Below, piece after piece: positions 38,139-50,649 of a DNA stretch of 64,000 nucleotides (the first letter of the stretch is position 1; each line of letters starts with the position of its first letter). Source of the DNA: Acanthosepion esculentum. Taxonomy: Eukaryota; Mollusca; Cephalopoda; Sepiida; Sepiidae. Under the pieces are notes generated by a model. It made no database searches. It had not been told where the DNA came from and was given only the letters and a program-made list of their open reading frames with translations. The translations under genes and the position numbers were made by a program. The DNA lies in the NCBI GenBank assembly GCA_964036315.1, contig OZ038510.1, positions 87,092,164 through 87,156,163 of the forward strand, written 5' to 3'.

Positions 38139-41100
38139 AACAGACGATCCCCTACCCAGGAGACAGTCCCAGAAAGTCCCACGCAGACGACCCCCAGTCC
38201 CAGAAAGTCCCACGCAGACGACCCCCAACACAGTAGACAGTCCCAGAAATTCCCAAACAGACGACACCCCACCCAGGAGACAGTCCCAGGTAGTCCCAAG
38301 CAGACGACCCCAGTCCCAGAAAGTCCCACGCAGACGACCCCCAGTCCCAGAAAGTCCCACGCATAGGACCCCCCAACCAGGAGACACTCCCAGAAATTCC
38401 CAAACAGACGACACCCCACCCAGGAGACAGTCCCAGGTAATCCCAAGCAGACGACACCCAGTCCCAGAAAGTCTCACGCAGACGACCACCAGTCCCAGAA
38501 AGTCCCACCCATACGACCCCAGTCCAAGAAAGTCCCACGCAGACGACCCCCAGTCACAGAAAGTCCCACGCAGACGACACCCCACCCAGGAGACAGTCCC
38601 AGGTAATCCCAAACAGACGACCTCCAGTCCCAGAAAGTCCCACGCAGACGACCCTCCACACAGTAGTCAGTCCCAGAAAGTCCCAAACAGACGATCCCCT
38701 ACCCAGGAGACAGTCCCAGAAAGTCCCATGCAGACGACGCCCAGTCCAAGAAAGTCTCACGCAGACGACACCCAGTCCCAGAAAGTCCCACGCAGACGAC
38801 GCCCAGTCCAAGAAAGTCCCACGCAGACGACCCCCAGTCCCAGTAAGTCCCACGCAGACGATCTACCACCCAGGAGACAGTCCCAGAAAGTCCCAAGCAG
38901 ACGACCCCCCACTCAGGAGACAGTGCCAGAATGTCCCACGCTGACGACCCCAAGTCCCAGAAAGTCCAACGCAGACGACCCCCCATCCAGGAGACAGACC
39001 CAGAATGTCCCACGCAGACGACATCCCACCCAGGAGACAGTCCCAGAAAGTCCCAAACAGTCGACCCCCCTCCCAGGAGACTGTCCAAGGAAGTCCCACG
39101 CAGACGACCCCCAGTCCCAGAAAGTCCCACGCATACGACCTCCAGTCCAAGAAAGTCCCACGCAGACGACCCCCAGTCAAAGAAAGTCCCACGCAGACGA
39201 CCCCCAATCCCAGAAAGTCCCACGAAGACGAACCCCCACCCAGGAGACAGTCCCAGAATGTCCCACGCAGACGACCCCACACCCAGGAGTCAGTCCCAGA
39301 AAGTCCCAAACAGTCGACCCCCCTCCAAGGAAACAGTCCCAGGAAGTCCCACGAAGACGACCACAGTCCCAGAAAGTACCCACGCAGACGACCCCCAGTC
39401 CCAGAAAGTCCCACGCAGAAGACCTCCAGTCCCAGAAAGTCCCACGCAGACGACGCCCAGTCCAAGAAGTCCCACGCAGACGACACCCCACCCAGGAGAC
39501 AGTCCCAGAAATTCCCAAACAGTCGACCCCCCTCCAAGGAAACAGTCCCAGGAAGTCCCACGAAGACGACCACAGTCCCAGAAAGTACCCAAGCAGACGA
39601 TTCCCAGTCCCAGAAAGTCCCACGCAGACGACCCCCAGTCACAGAAAGTCCCACGCAGACGACCCCCCACACACTAGACAGTCCCAGAAAGTCCCAAACA
39701 GACGACCCCCCTCCTAGGAGACAGTCCCAGAAAGTCCCACGCAGACGACCCCCAGTCCCAGAAAGTACCCACGCCGACGACCCCCAGTCCCAGAAAGTCC
39801 CACGCATACGACCTCCAGTCCCAGAAAGTCCCACGCACACGACCCCCAGTCCAAGAAAGTCCCACGCAGACGACCCCACTCCAAGGAGACAGTCCCATGT
39901 AGTCCCACGCAGACGACCCCTAGTCCCAGAAATCCCACGCAGACGAACACCCGTCAGAGAAAGTCCCACGCAGACGACCCCCCACCCTGTAGACAGTCCC
40001 AGAAAGTCCCAAACAGTCGACCCCCCTCCCAGGAGACAGTCCCAGGAAGTCCCACGCAGACGACCCCCAGTCCCAGTAAGTACCCACGCAGACGATCCCC
40101 AGTCCCAGAAAGTCCCACGCAGACGACCTCCAGTCCCAGAATGTCCCACGCAGACGACCCCCAGTCCAAGAAAGTCCCACGAAGACGACCCCCAGTCCCA
40201 GAAAGTCCCACGCAGACGATCCCCCACCCAGGAGACAGTCCCAGAAAAATCCCAAGTAGACGACCCCCCACCCAGGAGACAGTGACAGAATGTCACACGC
40301 AGACGACCCCAAGACCCAGAAAGCCCCACGCAGACGAGCCCCAGTCCCAGAAAGTCCAACGAAGACGACCCCCACCCTGGAGACAGTCCCAGAAAGTCCC
40401 ACGCAGACGACCCCACACCCAGGAGACAGTCCAAGAAAGTCCCACGAAGACGACCCCCAGTCCCAGAAAGTCCCACGCAGACGACCCCCACCCAGGAGAC
40501 AGTCCCAGAAAGTCCCAAACAGTCGAACCCCCTCCCAGGAGACAGTCCCAGGAAGTCCCACGCAGACGACCCCCAGTCCCAGAAAGTACCCACGCAGACG
40601 ACCCCCAGTCCCAGAAAGTCCCACGCAGACGACCCCCAGTCACAGAAAGTCCCACTCAGACGACCCCCCACCCAGGAGACAGTCCCAGAAAGTCCCAAAC
40701 AGTCGACCCCCCTCCAAGGAAACAGTCCCAGGAAGTCCCACGAAGACGACCACAGTCCCAGAAAGTACCCACGCAGACGACCCCCAGTCCCAGAAAGTCC
40801 CACGCAGACGACCCCCAACTAGGAGACAGTCACAGAATGTCCCACGCAGACGACCCCCCACCCAGGAGTCAGTCCCAGAAAGTCCCAAACAGTCGACCCC
40901 CTCAAAGGAAACAGTCCCAGGAAGTCCCACGAAGACGACCACAGTCCCGGAAAGTAACCACGCAGACGAACCCCAGTCCCAGAAAGTCCCACGCAGACGA
41001 CCCCCCACCCAGGAGACAGTCCCAGAATGTCCCACGCTGACGACCCCCCACCCAGGAGTCAGTCCCAGAAAGTCCCACACAGTCGACCCCCCTCCCAGCA

Positions 41101-41945
41101 GACAGTCCCTGGAAGTCCCACGCAGACGACCCCCAGTCCCAGAAAGTCCCACGAAGACGACCTCCAGTCCCAGAATGTCCCACGCAGACGAACCCAGTCC
41201 AAGAAACTCCCACGCAGACGACCCCCCACCCAGGAGACAGTCCAAGAAAATCCAAACCAGTCAAAGCCCCTCCCAGGAGACAGTCCCAGGAAGTCCCACG
41301 CAGACGACCCCCAGTCCCAGGAAGTCCCACGCAGACGACCCCCAGTCCCAGAAAGTACCCACGCAGACGACCTCCAGTCCCAGAAAGTCCCACGCAGACG
41401 ACCCCCAGTCCCAGAAAGTCCCACGCAGACGACCCCCAGTCCCAGAAAGTCCCACGCAGACGACCCCCAGTCCCAGAAAGTCCCACGCAGACGATCCCCC
41501 ACCCAGGAAACAGTCCCAGAAAAAACCCAAACAGACGACCCCCCACCCAGGAGACAGTGCCAGAATGTCCAACGCAGAAGACCCCAAGAGCCAGAAAGTC
41601 CCACGCAGCCGACCCCCAGTCCAAGAAAGTCCAACGAAGACGACCCCCCACCCTGGAGACAGTCCCAGAAAGTCCCACGCAGACGACCCCCCACCCAGGA
41701 GACAGTCCAAGAAAGTCCCACGCAGACGAACCCCAGTACCAGAAAGTCCCGCGCAGACGACCCCCCACCCAGGAGACAGTCCCAGAAAGTCCCACGCAGA
41801 CGGCCCCCTTTCCCAGAAAGTCCCACGCTGACGACCCCGACCCAGGAGACAGTCCCAGAGAGTCCCACGCAGACGACCCCCCACACAGGAGACAGTCCCA
41901 GAAAGTCTCACGCAGACGACCTCCAGTCCCAGAAAGTCCCACGCA
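38139..41945 (+). repeat. Copy 3 of the 4.1-kb higher-order repeat (incomplete)
   Basis: Follows copy 2 at an offset of 3624, changing to 4130 after the 507-bp segment, which this copy retains like copy 1. Relative to copy 1 the offset in that segment is 7754. Homology ends near 41945, where CACGCAGATGACCCCTAG replaces the CACGCAGACGACCCCCAG expected from copy 2. The last 320 bp or so of the unit are missing and the 728/634-bp array follows. Rare differences include AAAAAACCC for AAAAATCCC at about 41521 and CCCGGAAAG for CCCAGAAAG at about 40947. Confidence 0.8.
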
Positions 41946-43409
41946 GATGACCCCTAGTCCCAGAAAGTCCCACGCAGACGACCCTCCACACAGAAGACAA
42001 TCCCAGAAAGTCCCAAACAGACGACCCCCACCCAGGAGATGGTCCCAGAAAGTCCCACGCAGACGACCCCCAATCCCAGAAAGTACCCACGCAGACGACC
42101 TCCAGTCCCAGAAAGTCCCACGCAGACGACCCCCAGTCCCAGAAAGTCCCACGCAGACGACCCCCAGTCCCAGAAAGTCCCACGCAGACGACCCCCAGTC
42201 CCAGAAAGTCCCACGCAGACGATCCCCCACCCAGGAAACAGTCCCAGAAAAATCCCAAACAGACGACCCCCCACCCAGGAGACAGTGCCAGAATGTCCAA
42301 CGCAGAAGACCCCAAGAGCCAGAAAGTCCCACGCAGCCGACCCCCAGTCCAAGAAAGTCCAACGAAGACGACCCCCCACCCTGGAGACAGTCCCAGAACG
42401 TCCCACGCAGACGACCCCCCACCCAGGAGACAGTCCAAGAAAGTCCCACGCAGACGAACCCCAGTACCAGAAAGTCCCGCGCAGACGACCCCCCACCCAG
42501 GAGACAGTCCCAGAAAGTCCCACGCAGACGGCCCCCTTTCCCAGAAAGTCCCACGCTGACGACCCCGACCCAGGAGACAGTCCCAGAGAGTCCCACGCAG
42601 ACGACCCCCCACACAGGAGACAGTCCCAGAAAGTCTCACGCAGACGACCTCCAGTCCCAGAAAGTCCCACGCAGATGACCCCTAGTCCCAGAAAGTCCCA
42701 CGCAGACGACCCTCCACACAGAAGACAATCCCAGAAAGTCCCAAACAGACGACCCCCACCCAGGAGATGGTCCCAGAAAGTCCCACGCAGACGACCCCCA
42801 GTCCCAGAAAGTCCCACGCAGACGACCCCCAGTCCCAGAAAGTCCCACGCAGACGATCCCCCACCCAGGAAACAGTCCCAGAAAAATCCCTAACAGACGA
42901 CCCCCCACCCAGGAGACAGTGCCAGAATGTCCAACGCAGACGACCCCAAGAGCCAGAAAGTCCCACGCAGCCGACCCCCAGTCCAAGAAAGTCCAACGAA
43001 GACGACCCCCCACCCTGGAGACAGTCCCAGAAAGTCCCACGCAGACGACCCCCCACCCAGTAGACAGTCCAAGAAAGTCCCACGCAGACGAACCCCAGTA
43101 CCAGAAAGTCCCGCGCAGACGACCCCCCACCCAGGAGACAGTCCCAGAAAGTCCCACACAGACGGCCCCCTTTCCCAGAAAGTCCCACGCTGACGACCCC
43201 GACCCAGGAGACAGTCCCAGAGAGTCCCACGCAGACGACCCCCCACACAGGAGACAGTCCCAGAAAGTCTCACGCAGACGACCTCCAGTCCCAGAAAGTC
43301 CCACGCAGATGACCCCTAGTCCCAGAAAGTCCCACGCAGACGACCCTCCACACAGAAGACAATCCCAGAAAGTCCCAAACAGACGACCCCCACCCAGGAG
43401 ATGGTCCCA
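41941..43409 (+). repeat. Tandem copies of a 728/634-bp unit derived from the end of the 4.1-kb repeat
   Basis: The marker ACGCAGATGACCCCTAG stands at 41941, 42669 and 43303, giving steps of 728 and 634 bp. Each is followed by CACACAGAAGACAATCCC and CACCCAGGAGATGGTCCC. The distal part of the 728-bp unit (42083-42668) repeats 41355-41940, the tail of the preceding higher-order copy. The second unit is about 94 bp shorter (three 31-bp units). The third is cut off near 43409, where GGTCCCAGGTAGTCCC begins a different order. Confidence 0.8.
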
Positions 43410-44802
43410 GGTAGTCCCAAGGAGACGACCCCCAGTTCCAGAAAGTCCCACGAAGACGTCCCACCAGTCCCAGAAAGTCCCACGCAGACGACCACCAGTC
43501 CCTCAGGGTCCCACGCAGAAGACCCCCCACCCAGGAGACAGTCCCAGAAAGTCCCACGCAGACGACCCCCCACCCAGGAGATAGTCCCAGAAAGGTCCAA
43601 ACAGTCGACCCCCCTCCCAGGAGACAGTCCCAGGAAGTCCCACGCAGACGACCCCCAGTCCCAGAACGTCCCACGCAGACTTCCTCCAGTCCAAGAAAGT
43701 CCCACGCAGAAGAGCCCCAGTCCCAGAAAGTCCCACGCAGAAGACCCCCCACACAGTAGACAGTCCCATAAATTACCAAACAGACGACCCCCACCCAGGA
43801 GACAATCCCAGGTAGTCCCACGCAGACGAGCCCCAGTCACAGAAAGTGCCACGCAGACGACCCCCAGTCCCAGAAAGTCCACCGCAGACGACCCCCCACC
43901 CAGGAGACAGTTGCAAAACGTCGACCCGCCTCCAAGGAGACAGTCCCAGGAAGTCCCACGCAGACGACCCCCAGTCCCAGAAAGTACCCACGCAGACGAC
44001 CCCCAGTCCCAGAAGGTCCCACGCAGACGACCTCCTGTCACAGAAAGTCCCACGCAGACGACCCCCAGTCCAAGAAAGTCCCACGCAGACGACCCCCAGT
44101 CCCAGAAAGTCCCACGCAGACGATCCCCACCCAGGAGACAGTACCAGAAAGTCCCAAGCAGACGACCCCTCCACCCAGGAGTCAGTGACAGGATGTCCCA
44201 CGCAGACGACCCCCAGTCCCAGAGCGTCCCACGAAGACGCCCCCCTTTCCTGGACACAGTCCCAGAATATCACACACAGACGACGCCCCACCCAGGAGAC
44301 AGTCACAGAAAGTCCCACGCAGACGACCCCCCAACCAGGAGACAGTGCCAGAATGTCCCACGCAGAAGACCCCAAGACACAGAAAGTCCCACGCAGACCA
44401 CCCCCAGTCCCAGAAAGTCCCACGAAGACGACCCCCCACCCTGGAGACAGTCCCAGAATGTCCCACGCAGACGACCCCCCACCCAGGAGACAGTCCCAGA
44501 AAGTCCCACGCAGACGACCACCAGTCCCAGAAAGTCCCACGCAGACGACCCCCCACCCAGGAGACAGTCCCAGAAATTCCCAAAAAGTCAACCCCCCTCC
44601 TAGCAGACAGTCCCAGGAAGTCCCACGCAGACGACCCCCAGTCCCAGAAAGTACGCACGCAGACGACCTCCAGTCACAGAAGACGACCCCCCAAACAGGA
44701 GACAGTCACAGAAAGTCCCACGCAGACGACCTCCAGTCCCAGCAAGTCCCACGCAGACGACCCCTAGTCCCAGAAAGTCCAACGCCGACGACCCCCCACC
44801 CA

Positions 44803-44832
44803 GGGTCGTCTGCGTGTGACTTTCTGGGACTG
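44803..44832 (-). repeat. Single minisatellite D unit in inverted orientation
   Basis: Within C-rich plus-orientation array, a 30-bp stretch reads GGGTCGTCTGCGTGTGAC followed by TTTCTGGGACTG. This is one D unit in reverse complement. C-rich units resume at once with CCAAATCCAAGAAAGTCCC. It lies about 550 bp before the large strand flip. Confidence 0.9.
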
Positions 44833-47800
44833 CCAAATCCAAGAAAGTCCCATGAAGACGACCCCCAGGCCCAGAAAGTCCCACGCAGACGACCCCCCAC
44901 CCAGGAGACAGTCCCAGAAAGTCCCAAGCAGACGACACCCAGTCCCAGAAACTCCCACGCAGACGACCCCCACCCAGGAGACAGTCCCAAAATGTCCCAC
45001 GCAGAGGACACCCCACACAGCAGACAGTCCCAGAAAGTCCCACGCAGACGACCCCCCCACCCAGGAGACAGTCCCAGAAATCCCACGCAGACGACCCCCC
45101 ACCAAGGAGACAGTCCCAGAAAGTCGCACGCAGACGAACCCCAGTCCCACGCAGACGACCCCCCACTCAGGAGACAGTCCCAGAAAGTCCTACGCAGACG
45201 ACCCCCAGTCCCAGAAAGTCCTACGCAGAAGAAACCCAGTCCTAGAAATGCCACGCAGACAATCTCCCACCCAGGAGACAGTCCCAGAAAGTCCCAAACA
45301 GTCGACCCCCCTCCCAGGAGACAGTCCCAGGAAGTCCCACGCAGACGACCCCCAGTCCCAGAAAGTACCCACGCAGACGACATTCTGGGACTGTCTCCTG
45401 GATGGGGGGTCGTCTGCGTGGGACTTTCTTGGACTGGGGGTCGTATGCGTGGGACTTTCTTGGACTGGGGGTCGTCTGCGTGGGACTTTCTGGGACTGGA
45501 GGTCGTCTGCGTGGGACTTTCTGGGACTGGGGGTCGTCTGCGTGGGTACTTTCTAGGACTGGGGGTCATCCGGCGTGGGACATCCTGGGACTGTCTCCTG
45601 GAAGGGGGGTCGACGTTTTGGAACTTTCTCGACTGTCTACTGGGTGGGGGGTCGTCTGCGTGGGACTTTCAGGGACTGTCTCCTGGGTGGGTGTCTTCCT
45701 TGTGGGACTTTCTGGGATTGGGGGTCGTCTGCGTGGGACATTCTGTGACTGTCTTCTGGGTGGGGGGTCGTCTCCGTGGGAATTTGTAGGACTGGGGGTC
45801 GTCTGCGTGGGACTTTCTGGGACTGGGGGTCGTCTGCGTGGGACTTTCTGGTACCGGGGGTTGTCTGCGTAGGACTTTCTTGGACTGTCTCCTGAGTGGG
45901 GGGTCTTCTACGTGGGACATTCTGGGACTGTCTTCTGTCTGGGGGGTCGTCTGCGTGGGACTTTCTGGGACTGGGGCTCGTCTGCGTGGGACTTTCTCGG
46001 ACTGGGGTTCGTCTTCGTGGGACTTTCTTGGATTGGGGGTCGTCTGCGTGGGACTTTCTGTGACTGGCTCCTGGGTGTGGGGTCGTCTGCGTGGAACTTT
46101 GTGGGACTTGGGGTCGTCTGCGTGGGACATTCTGGGACTGGGGGTCGTCTGCGTGGGTACTTTCTGGGACTGGGGGTCGTCTGCGTTGGACTTCCTGGGT
46201 CTGTCCTGTGGTCGATTGTTTGGGACTTTCTGGGACTGTCTCCTTGGTGGGGGGTCGTCTGCGTGGGACTTTCTGGGAATGGGGGGTCGTCTGCGTGGGA
46301 CTTTCTGGGGATGGAGTTCGTCGCCGTGGGACTACCTGGGACCGTCTCCTGGGTGGGGGTCGTCTGTTTATGACATTCTGGGACTGTCTACGGTGTGCGG
46401 GGTCGTCTACGTTGGACTTTCTGGGACTGGGGGTCGTCTGCGTGGGACTTTCTTGGACTGGGGGTCGTCTGCATGGGACTTCCTGGGACTGTCTCCTGTG
46501 TGGAGGGTCGTCTGCGTGGGACTTTTTGGGACTGTCTCCTGTGTGGGGGTCGTCTGCGTGGGACTTTCTGGGACTGGGGGTCGTCTGCGTGGGATTTCTG
46601 GGACTGTCTCCTGGGTGGTGGGTCGTCTGCGTGGGACTTTCTGGGACTGTCTCCTGGGTGGGGGTCGACCTTGTGGGACTTTCTGGGACTGGGGGTCGTC
46701 TGCGTGAGTCTTCCTGGGACTGTCTCCTGGGAGGGTTTTCGACTGTTTGGGACTTTCTGAGACTGTCTACTGTGTGGGGGGTCGTCTGCGTGGGACTTTC
46801 TGGGACTGGCGGTCGTCTGCGTGGGACTTTCTCTGACTGGGGGTCGTCTGCGTGGGAGTTTCTGGGGCTGTCTCCTGGTTGGGGGGTCGTCTGCGTGGAA
46901 CTTTCTGGGACTGTCTCCTGGGTGGGTGTCGTCTGCCTGGGACTTTCTGGGACTGGGGGTCGTGTGCGTGGGACTTCTGGGACTGTCTCCTGGGTGGGGG
47001 GTCGTCTGCGTGGGACTTTCTGGGACTGTATCCTGGGTGAGGGTCGTCCTTGTGGGACTTTCTGGGACTGGGGGTCGTCTGCGTGGGACTTTCTGGGACT
47101 GTCTTTTGGGTGGAGGGTCGTCTGCGTGGGATTTTCTGGGACTTGGGTTCGTCTGCGTGGGACTTTCTGGGACTGGAGGTCGTCTGCGTGGGACTTCCTG
47201 GGACTCTCTCCTGGGAGGGGGTTGGACTGTTTGGGACTTTCTGGGACTGTCTCCTGGGTGGGGGGCGTCTGCGTGGGACTTTCTGTGACTGGGGGTCGTC
47301 TGCGTGGGACTTCCTTGGACTGTCTCCAGGGTGGGGGTCGACTTCGTGGGACTTTCTGGGACTGGGGGTCGTCTGCGTATGACTTTCTGGGTCTTGGGGT
47401 CGTCTGCGTGGGACATTCTGGCACTGTCTACTGGGTGGGGGGTCGTCTGCTTCGGATTTTTCTAGGACTGTCTCCTGGGTGGGGGATCGTCTGCGTTGGA
47501 CTTTCTGGGACTTGGGGTCGTCTCCGTGGGACTTTCTTGGACTGGGGGTCGTCTGCGTGGGACTTTCTGGGACTGGAGGTCGTCTGCGTGGGACTTTCTG
47601 GGACTGGGGGTCGTCTGCATGGGTACTTTCTGGGACTGGGTGTCGTCTGCGTGGGATTTACTGGGACTGTCTCCTGGGAGGGGGCTCGACTGTTTGGGAC
47701 TTTCTGGGACTGTCTCCTGGGTGGGTGGGTCGTCTGCGTGGGACTCTCTTGGTCTGGGGTTCGTCTGCGTGGGACTTTCTGGGACTGGGGGTCGTCTGCG

Positions 47801-49359
47801 TGGGACTACATGGGACTGTCTCCTGTGTGGGAGGTTGTCTGTTTGGGACTTTCTGGCACTGGGTGTCGTCTGCGTGGGACTTTCTTGGACTGGGGGTCGT
47901 CTGCGTGGGACTTTCTGGGACTGGAGGTCGTCTGCGTGGGACTTTCTGGGACTGGGGTCGTCTGCGTGGGAATTCCTGGGACTCTCTCCTGGGAGGGGTG
48001 TCGACTGTTTGGAACTTTCTGGGACTGACTCTTGGGTGGGGGGTCGTCTGCGTGGGACATTCTGGGACTGTCTCCTGGGTGGGGGGTCGTCTTCGTGGGA
48101 CTTTCTGGGACTTGGTGTCGTCTGCGTGGGACTTTCTGGGACTGGGGGTCGTCTGCGTGGTTACTTTTTGGGACTGGGGGTCGTCTGCGTGGGACTTCCT
48201 GGGACTGTCTCCTGGGAGGGGGGTCGACTGTTTGGGACTTTCTGGGAGTGTCTCCTGGGTGGGGGGTCGTCTGTGTGGGACTTTCTGGGACTGGGGGTCG
48301 TCTGCGTGGGACATTCTTGGACTGTCTCCTTGGTGGGGGGTCGTCGGCGTGGGACTTTCTGGGTCTGCCTCCAGGGTCGGTGGTCGTCTTCGTGGGACTT
48401 TCTGGGACTGGGGGTAGTCTGCGTGGGACTTTCTGGGTCTTGGGGTCGTCTGCGTGGGACATTATGGCACTGTCCCCTGGTTGGGGGGTTCGTCTGCTTG
48501 GGACTTTCTGTGACTGTCTGCTCGGTGCGGGATCGTCTGCGTGGGACCTTCTGGGATTGGGGGTCGTCTGCGTGGGACTTTCTTGGACTGGGGGTCGTCT
48601 GCGTGGGACTTTCTGGGACTGGAGGTCGTCAGCGTGGGACTTTCTGGGACTGGGGGTCATCCCGCGTGTGACTTCCTGCGACTGTCTCCTGGAAGGGGGG
48701 TCGACGTTTTGGGACTTTCTGGGATTGTCTCCTGGGTGGGGGGTCGTCTTCGTGGGACTTTCTGGGACTGGGGGTAGTCTGCGTGGGACTTTCTGGGTCT
48801 GGGGGTCGTCTGCGTGGGACTTTCTGGGAATGTCTCCTGGGTGGGGTGGTCGTCTGCGTGGGACTTTTTTGGACTGTCTCCAGGGTGGGGGGTCATCTTC
48901 GTTGGACTTTCTGGGACTGGGGGTCGTCTGCGTGGTACTTTCTGGGTCTTGGGGTCGTCTGCGTGGGACATTCTGGCACTGTCTCCTGGGTGGGGGGTCG
49001 TCTGCTTGGGACTTTCTGGGACTGTCTCCTTGGTGGGGGATCGTCTGCGTGGGACTTTCTGGGACTGGGGGTCGTCTGCGTGGGACTTTCTTGGACTGGG
49101 GGTCGTCTGCGTGGGTCTTTCTGTGACTGGAGGTCGTCTCCGTGGGACTTTCTGGGACTGGGGGTCGTCTTCGTGGGTACTTTCTGGGACTGGGGGTCGA
49201 CTGCGTGGGACTTCCTGGGACTGTCTCCTGGGAGGGGGGTCGACTGTTTGGGACTTTCTGGGACTGTCTACTGTGTGTGGGGTCGTCTGCGTGGGAATTT
49301 CTGGAACTGGGGTTCGGCTGCGTGGGACTTTCTAGGACTGTCTCCTGGGAGGGGTGTCG

Positions 49360-50646
49360 TCTGTTTGGGACTTTCTGGGACTGGGGGTCTTCTGTTTGGG
49401 ACTTTCTGGGACTGTCTTCTGTGTGGAGGGTCGTCTGCGTGGGACTTTCTTGGACTGGGGGTCGTCTGCGTGGGACTTTCTTGGACTGGGGCTCGTATGC
49501 GTGGGACTCTCTGGGACTGGATGTCGTCTGCGTGGGACTTTCTGGGACTGGGGGTCGTCTGCGTGGGACTTCCTTGGACTGTCTCCTGGGAGGGGGGTCG
49601 ACTGTTTGGGACATTCTGGGACTGTCTCCTTGGAGGGGGTCGTCTGTTTGCGACTTTCTGGGACTGTCTCCTGGATGGGGGGTCGTCTGCGTGGGACTTT
49701 CTGGGACTTGGGGTCGTCTGCGTGGGACTTTCTGGGACTGGGGGTCGTCGGCGTGGGTACTTTCTGGGACTGGGGGTCGTCTGCGTGGGACTTTCTGGGA
49801 CTGGGAGTCGTCTGCGTGGGACTTTCTGGGACTGGGTGTCGTCTGCGTGGGACTTTCTGGGACAGTCTCCTGGGTGGGGCTCGTCTGCGTGGGACTTTCT
49901 GGACCTGTCTCCAGTGTGGGGGGTCGTCTGTGTGGGACTTTCTGTGACTGGGGGTCGTCTGCGTGGTACTTTCTGTGTCTTGGGTTCATCTGCGTGTGAC
50001 ATTCAGGCACTGTCTGCTGGGTGGGGGGTCGTCTGCTTGGGACTTTCTGGGACTGTCTCCTGGATGGGGGATCGTCTGCGTGGGACTTTCTGGGACTGGG
50101 GGTCGTCTGCGTGGGACTTTCTTGGACTGGGGCTCGTATGCGTGGGACTCTCTGGGACTGGATGTCGTCTGCGTGGGACTTTCTGGGACTGGGGGTCGTC
50201 TGCGTGGGACTTCCTGGGACTGTCTCCTGGGAGGGGGGTCGACTGTTTGGGACATTCTGGGACTGTCTCCTTGGAGGGGGTCGTCTGTTTGCGACTTTCT
50301 GGGACTGTCTCCTGGATGCGGGGTCGTCTGCGTGGGACTTTCTGGGACTTGGGGTCGTCTGCGTGGGACTTTCTGGGACTGGGGGTCGTCGGCGTGGGTA
50401 CTTTCTGGGACTGGGGGTCGTCTGCGTGGGACTTTCTGTGACTGGGGGTTGTCTGCGTGGGACTTTCTGGGACTGGGTGTCGTCTGCGTGGGACTTTCTG
50501 GCACAGTCTACTGGGTGGGGGTCGTCTGCGTGGGACTTTCTGGACCTGTCTCCAGTGTGGGGGGTCGTCTGCGTATGACTTTCTGTGACTGGGGGTCGTC
50601 TGCGTGGTACTTTCTGTGTCTTGGGTTCATCTGCGTGGGACATTCA
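49360..50646 (-). repeat. 641-bp tandem duplication in the inverted D block
   Basis: The rare string TTTGCGACTTTCTGGG stands at 49647 and 50288. The linked strings GGCTCGTATGCGTGGGAC and TCTGTGTCTTGGGTTCATC repeat at the same 641-bp offset. The two copies run from about 49360-50005 and 50006-50646 and differ at only a few sites (GGATGGGGGG against GGATGCGGGG, GGTGGGGCTC against GGTGGGGGTC). Confidence 0.7.
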
Positions 50647-50649
50647 GGC

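Larger units (their letters stand above)
20487..45381 (+). repeat. Minisatellite D, left block (31/43-bp units, C-rich on the plus strand)
   Basis: Dense tandem units of two lengths. The 31-bp unit is AGTCCCAGAAAGTCCCACGC followed by AGACGACCCCC; exact 31-bp steps are visible at 34201, 34232 and 34263. The 43-bp unit adds CACCCAGGAGAC in front of the same core. Variants include AAACAGTCGACC for ACGCAGACGACC, GTACCCACG with one extra base, and CACACAGTAGACAG. The core itself contains two related decamers, AGTCCCAGAA and AGTCCCACGC. The unit contains no TAA, TAG or TGA on either strand, so frames of hundreds of codons open in all six registers. These are not genes. The plus strand is rich in C and A and poor in T. 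Confidence 0.97.

Noticed and set aside
20487..45381. Mucin-, silk- or collagen-like VNTR exon
   Set aside because: Unit lengths of 31 and 43 bp are not multiples of three, single-base indels are frequent, and no flanking unique exon, splice signal or signal peptide is present.
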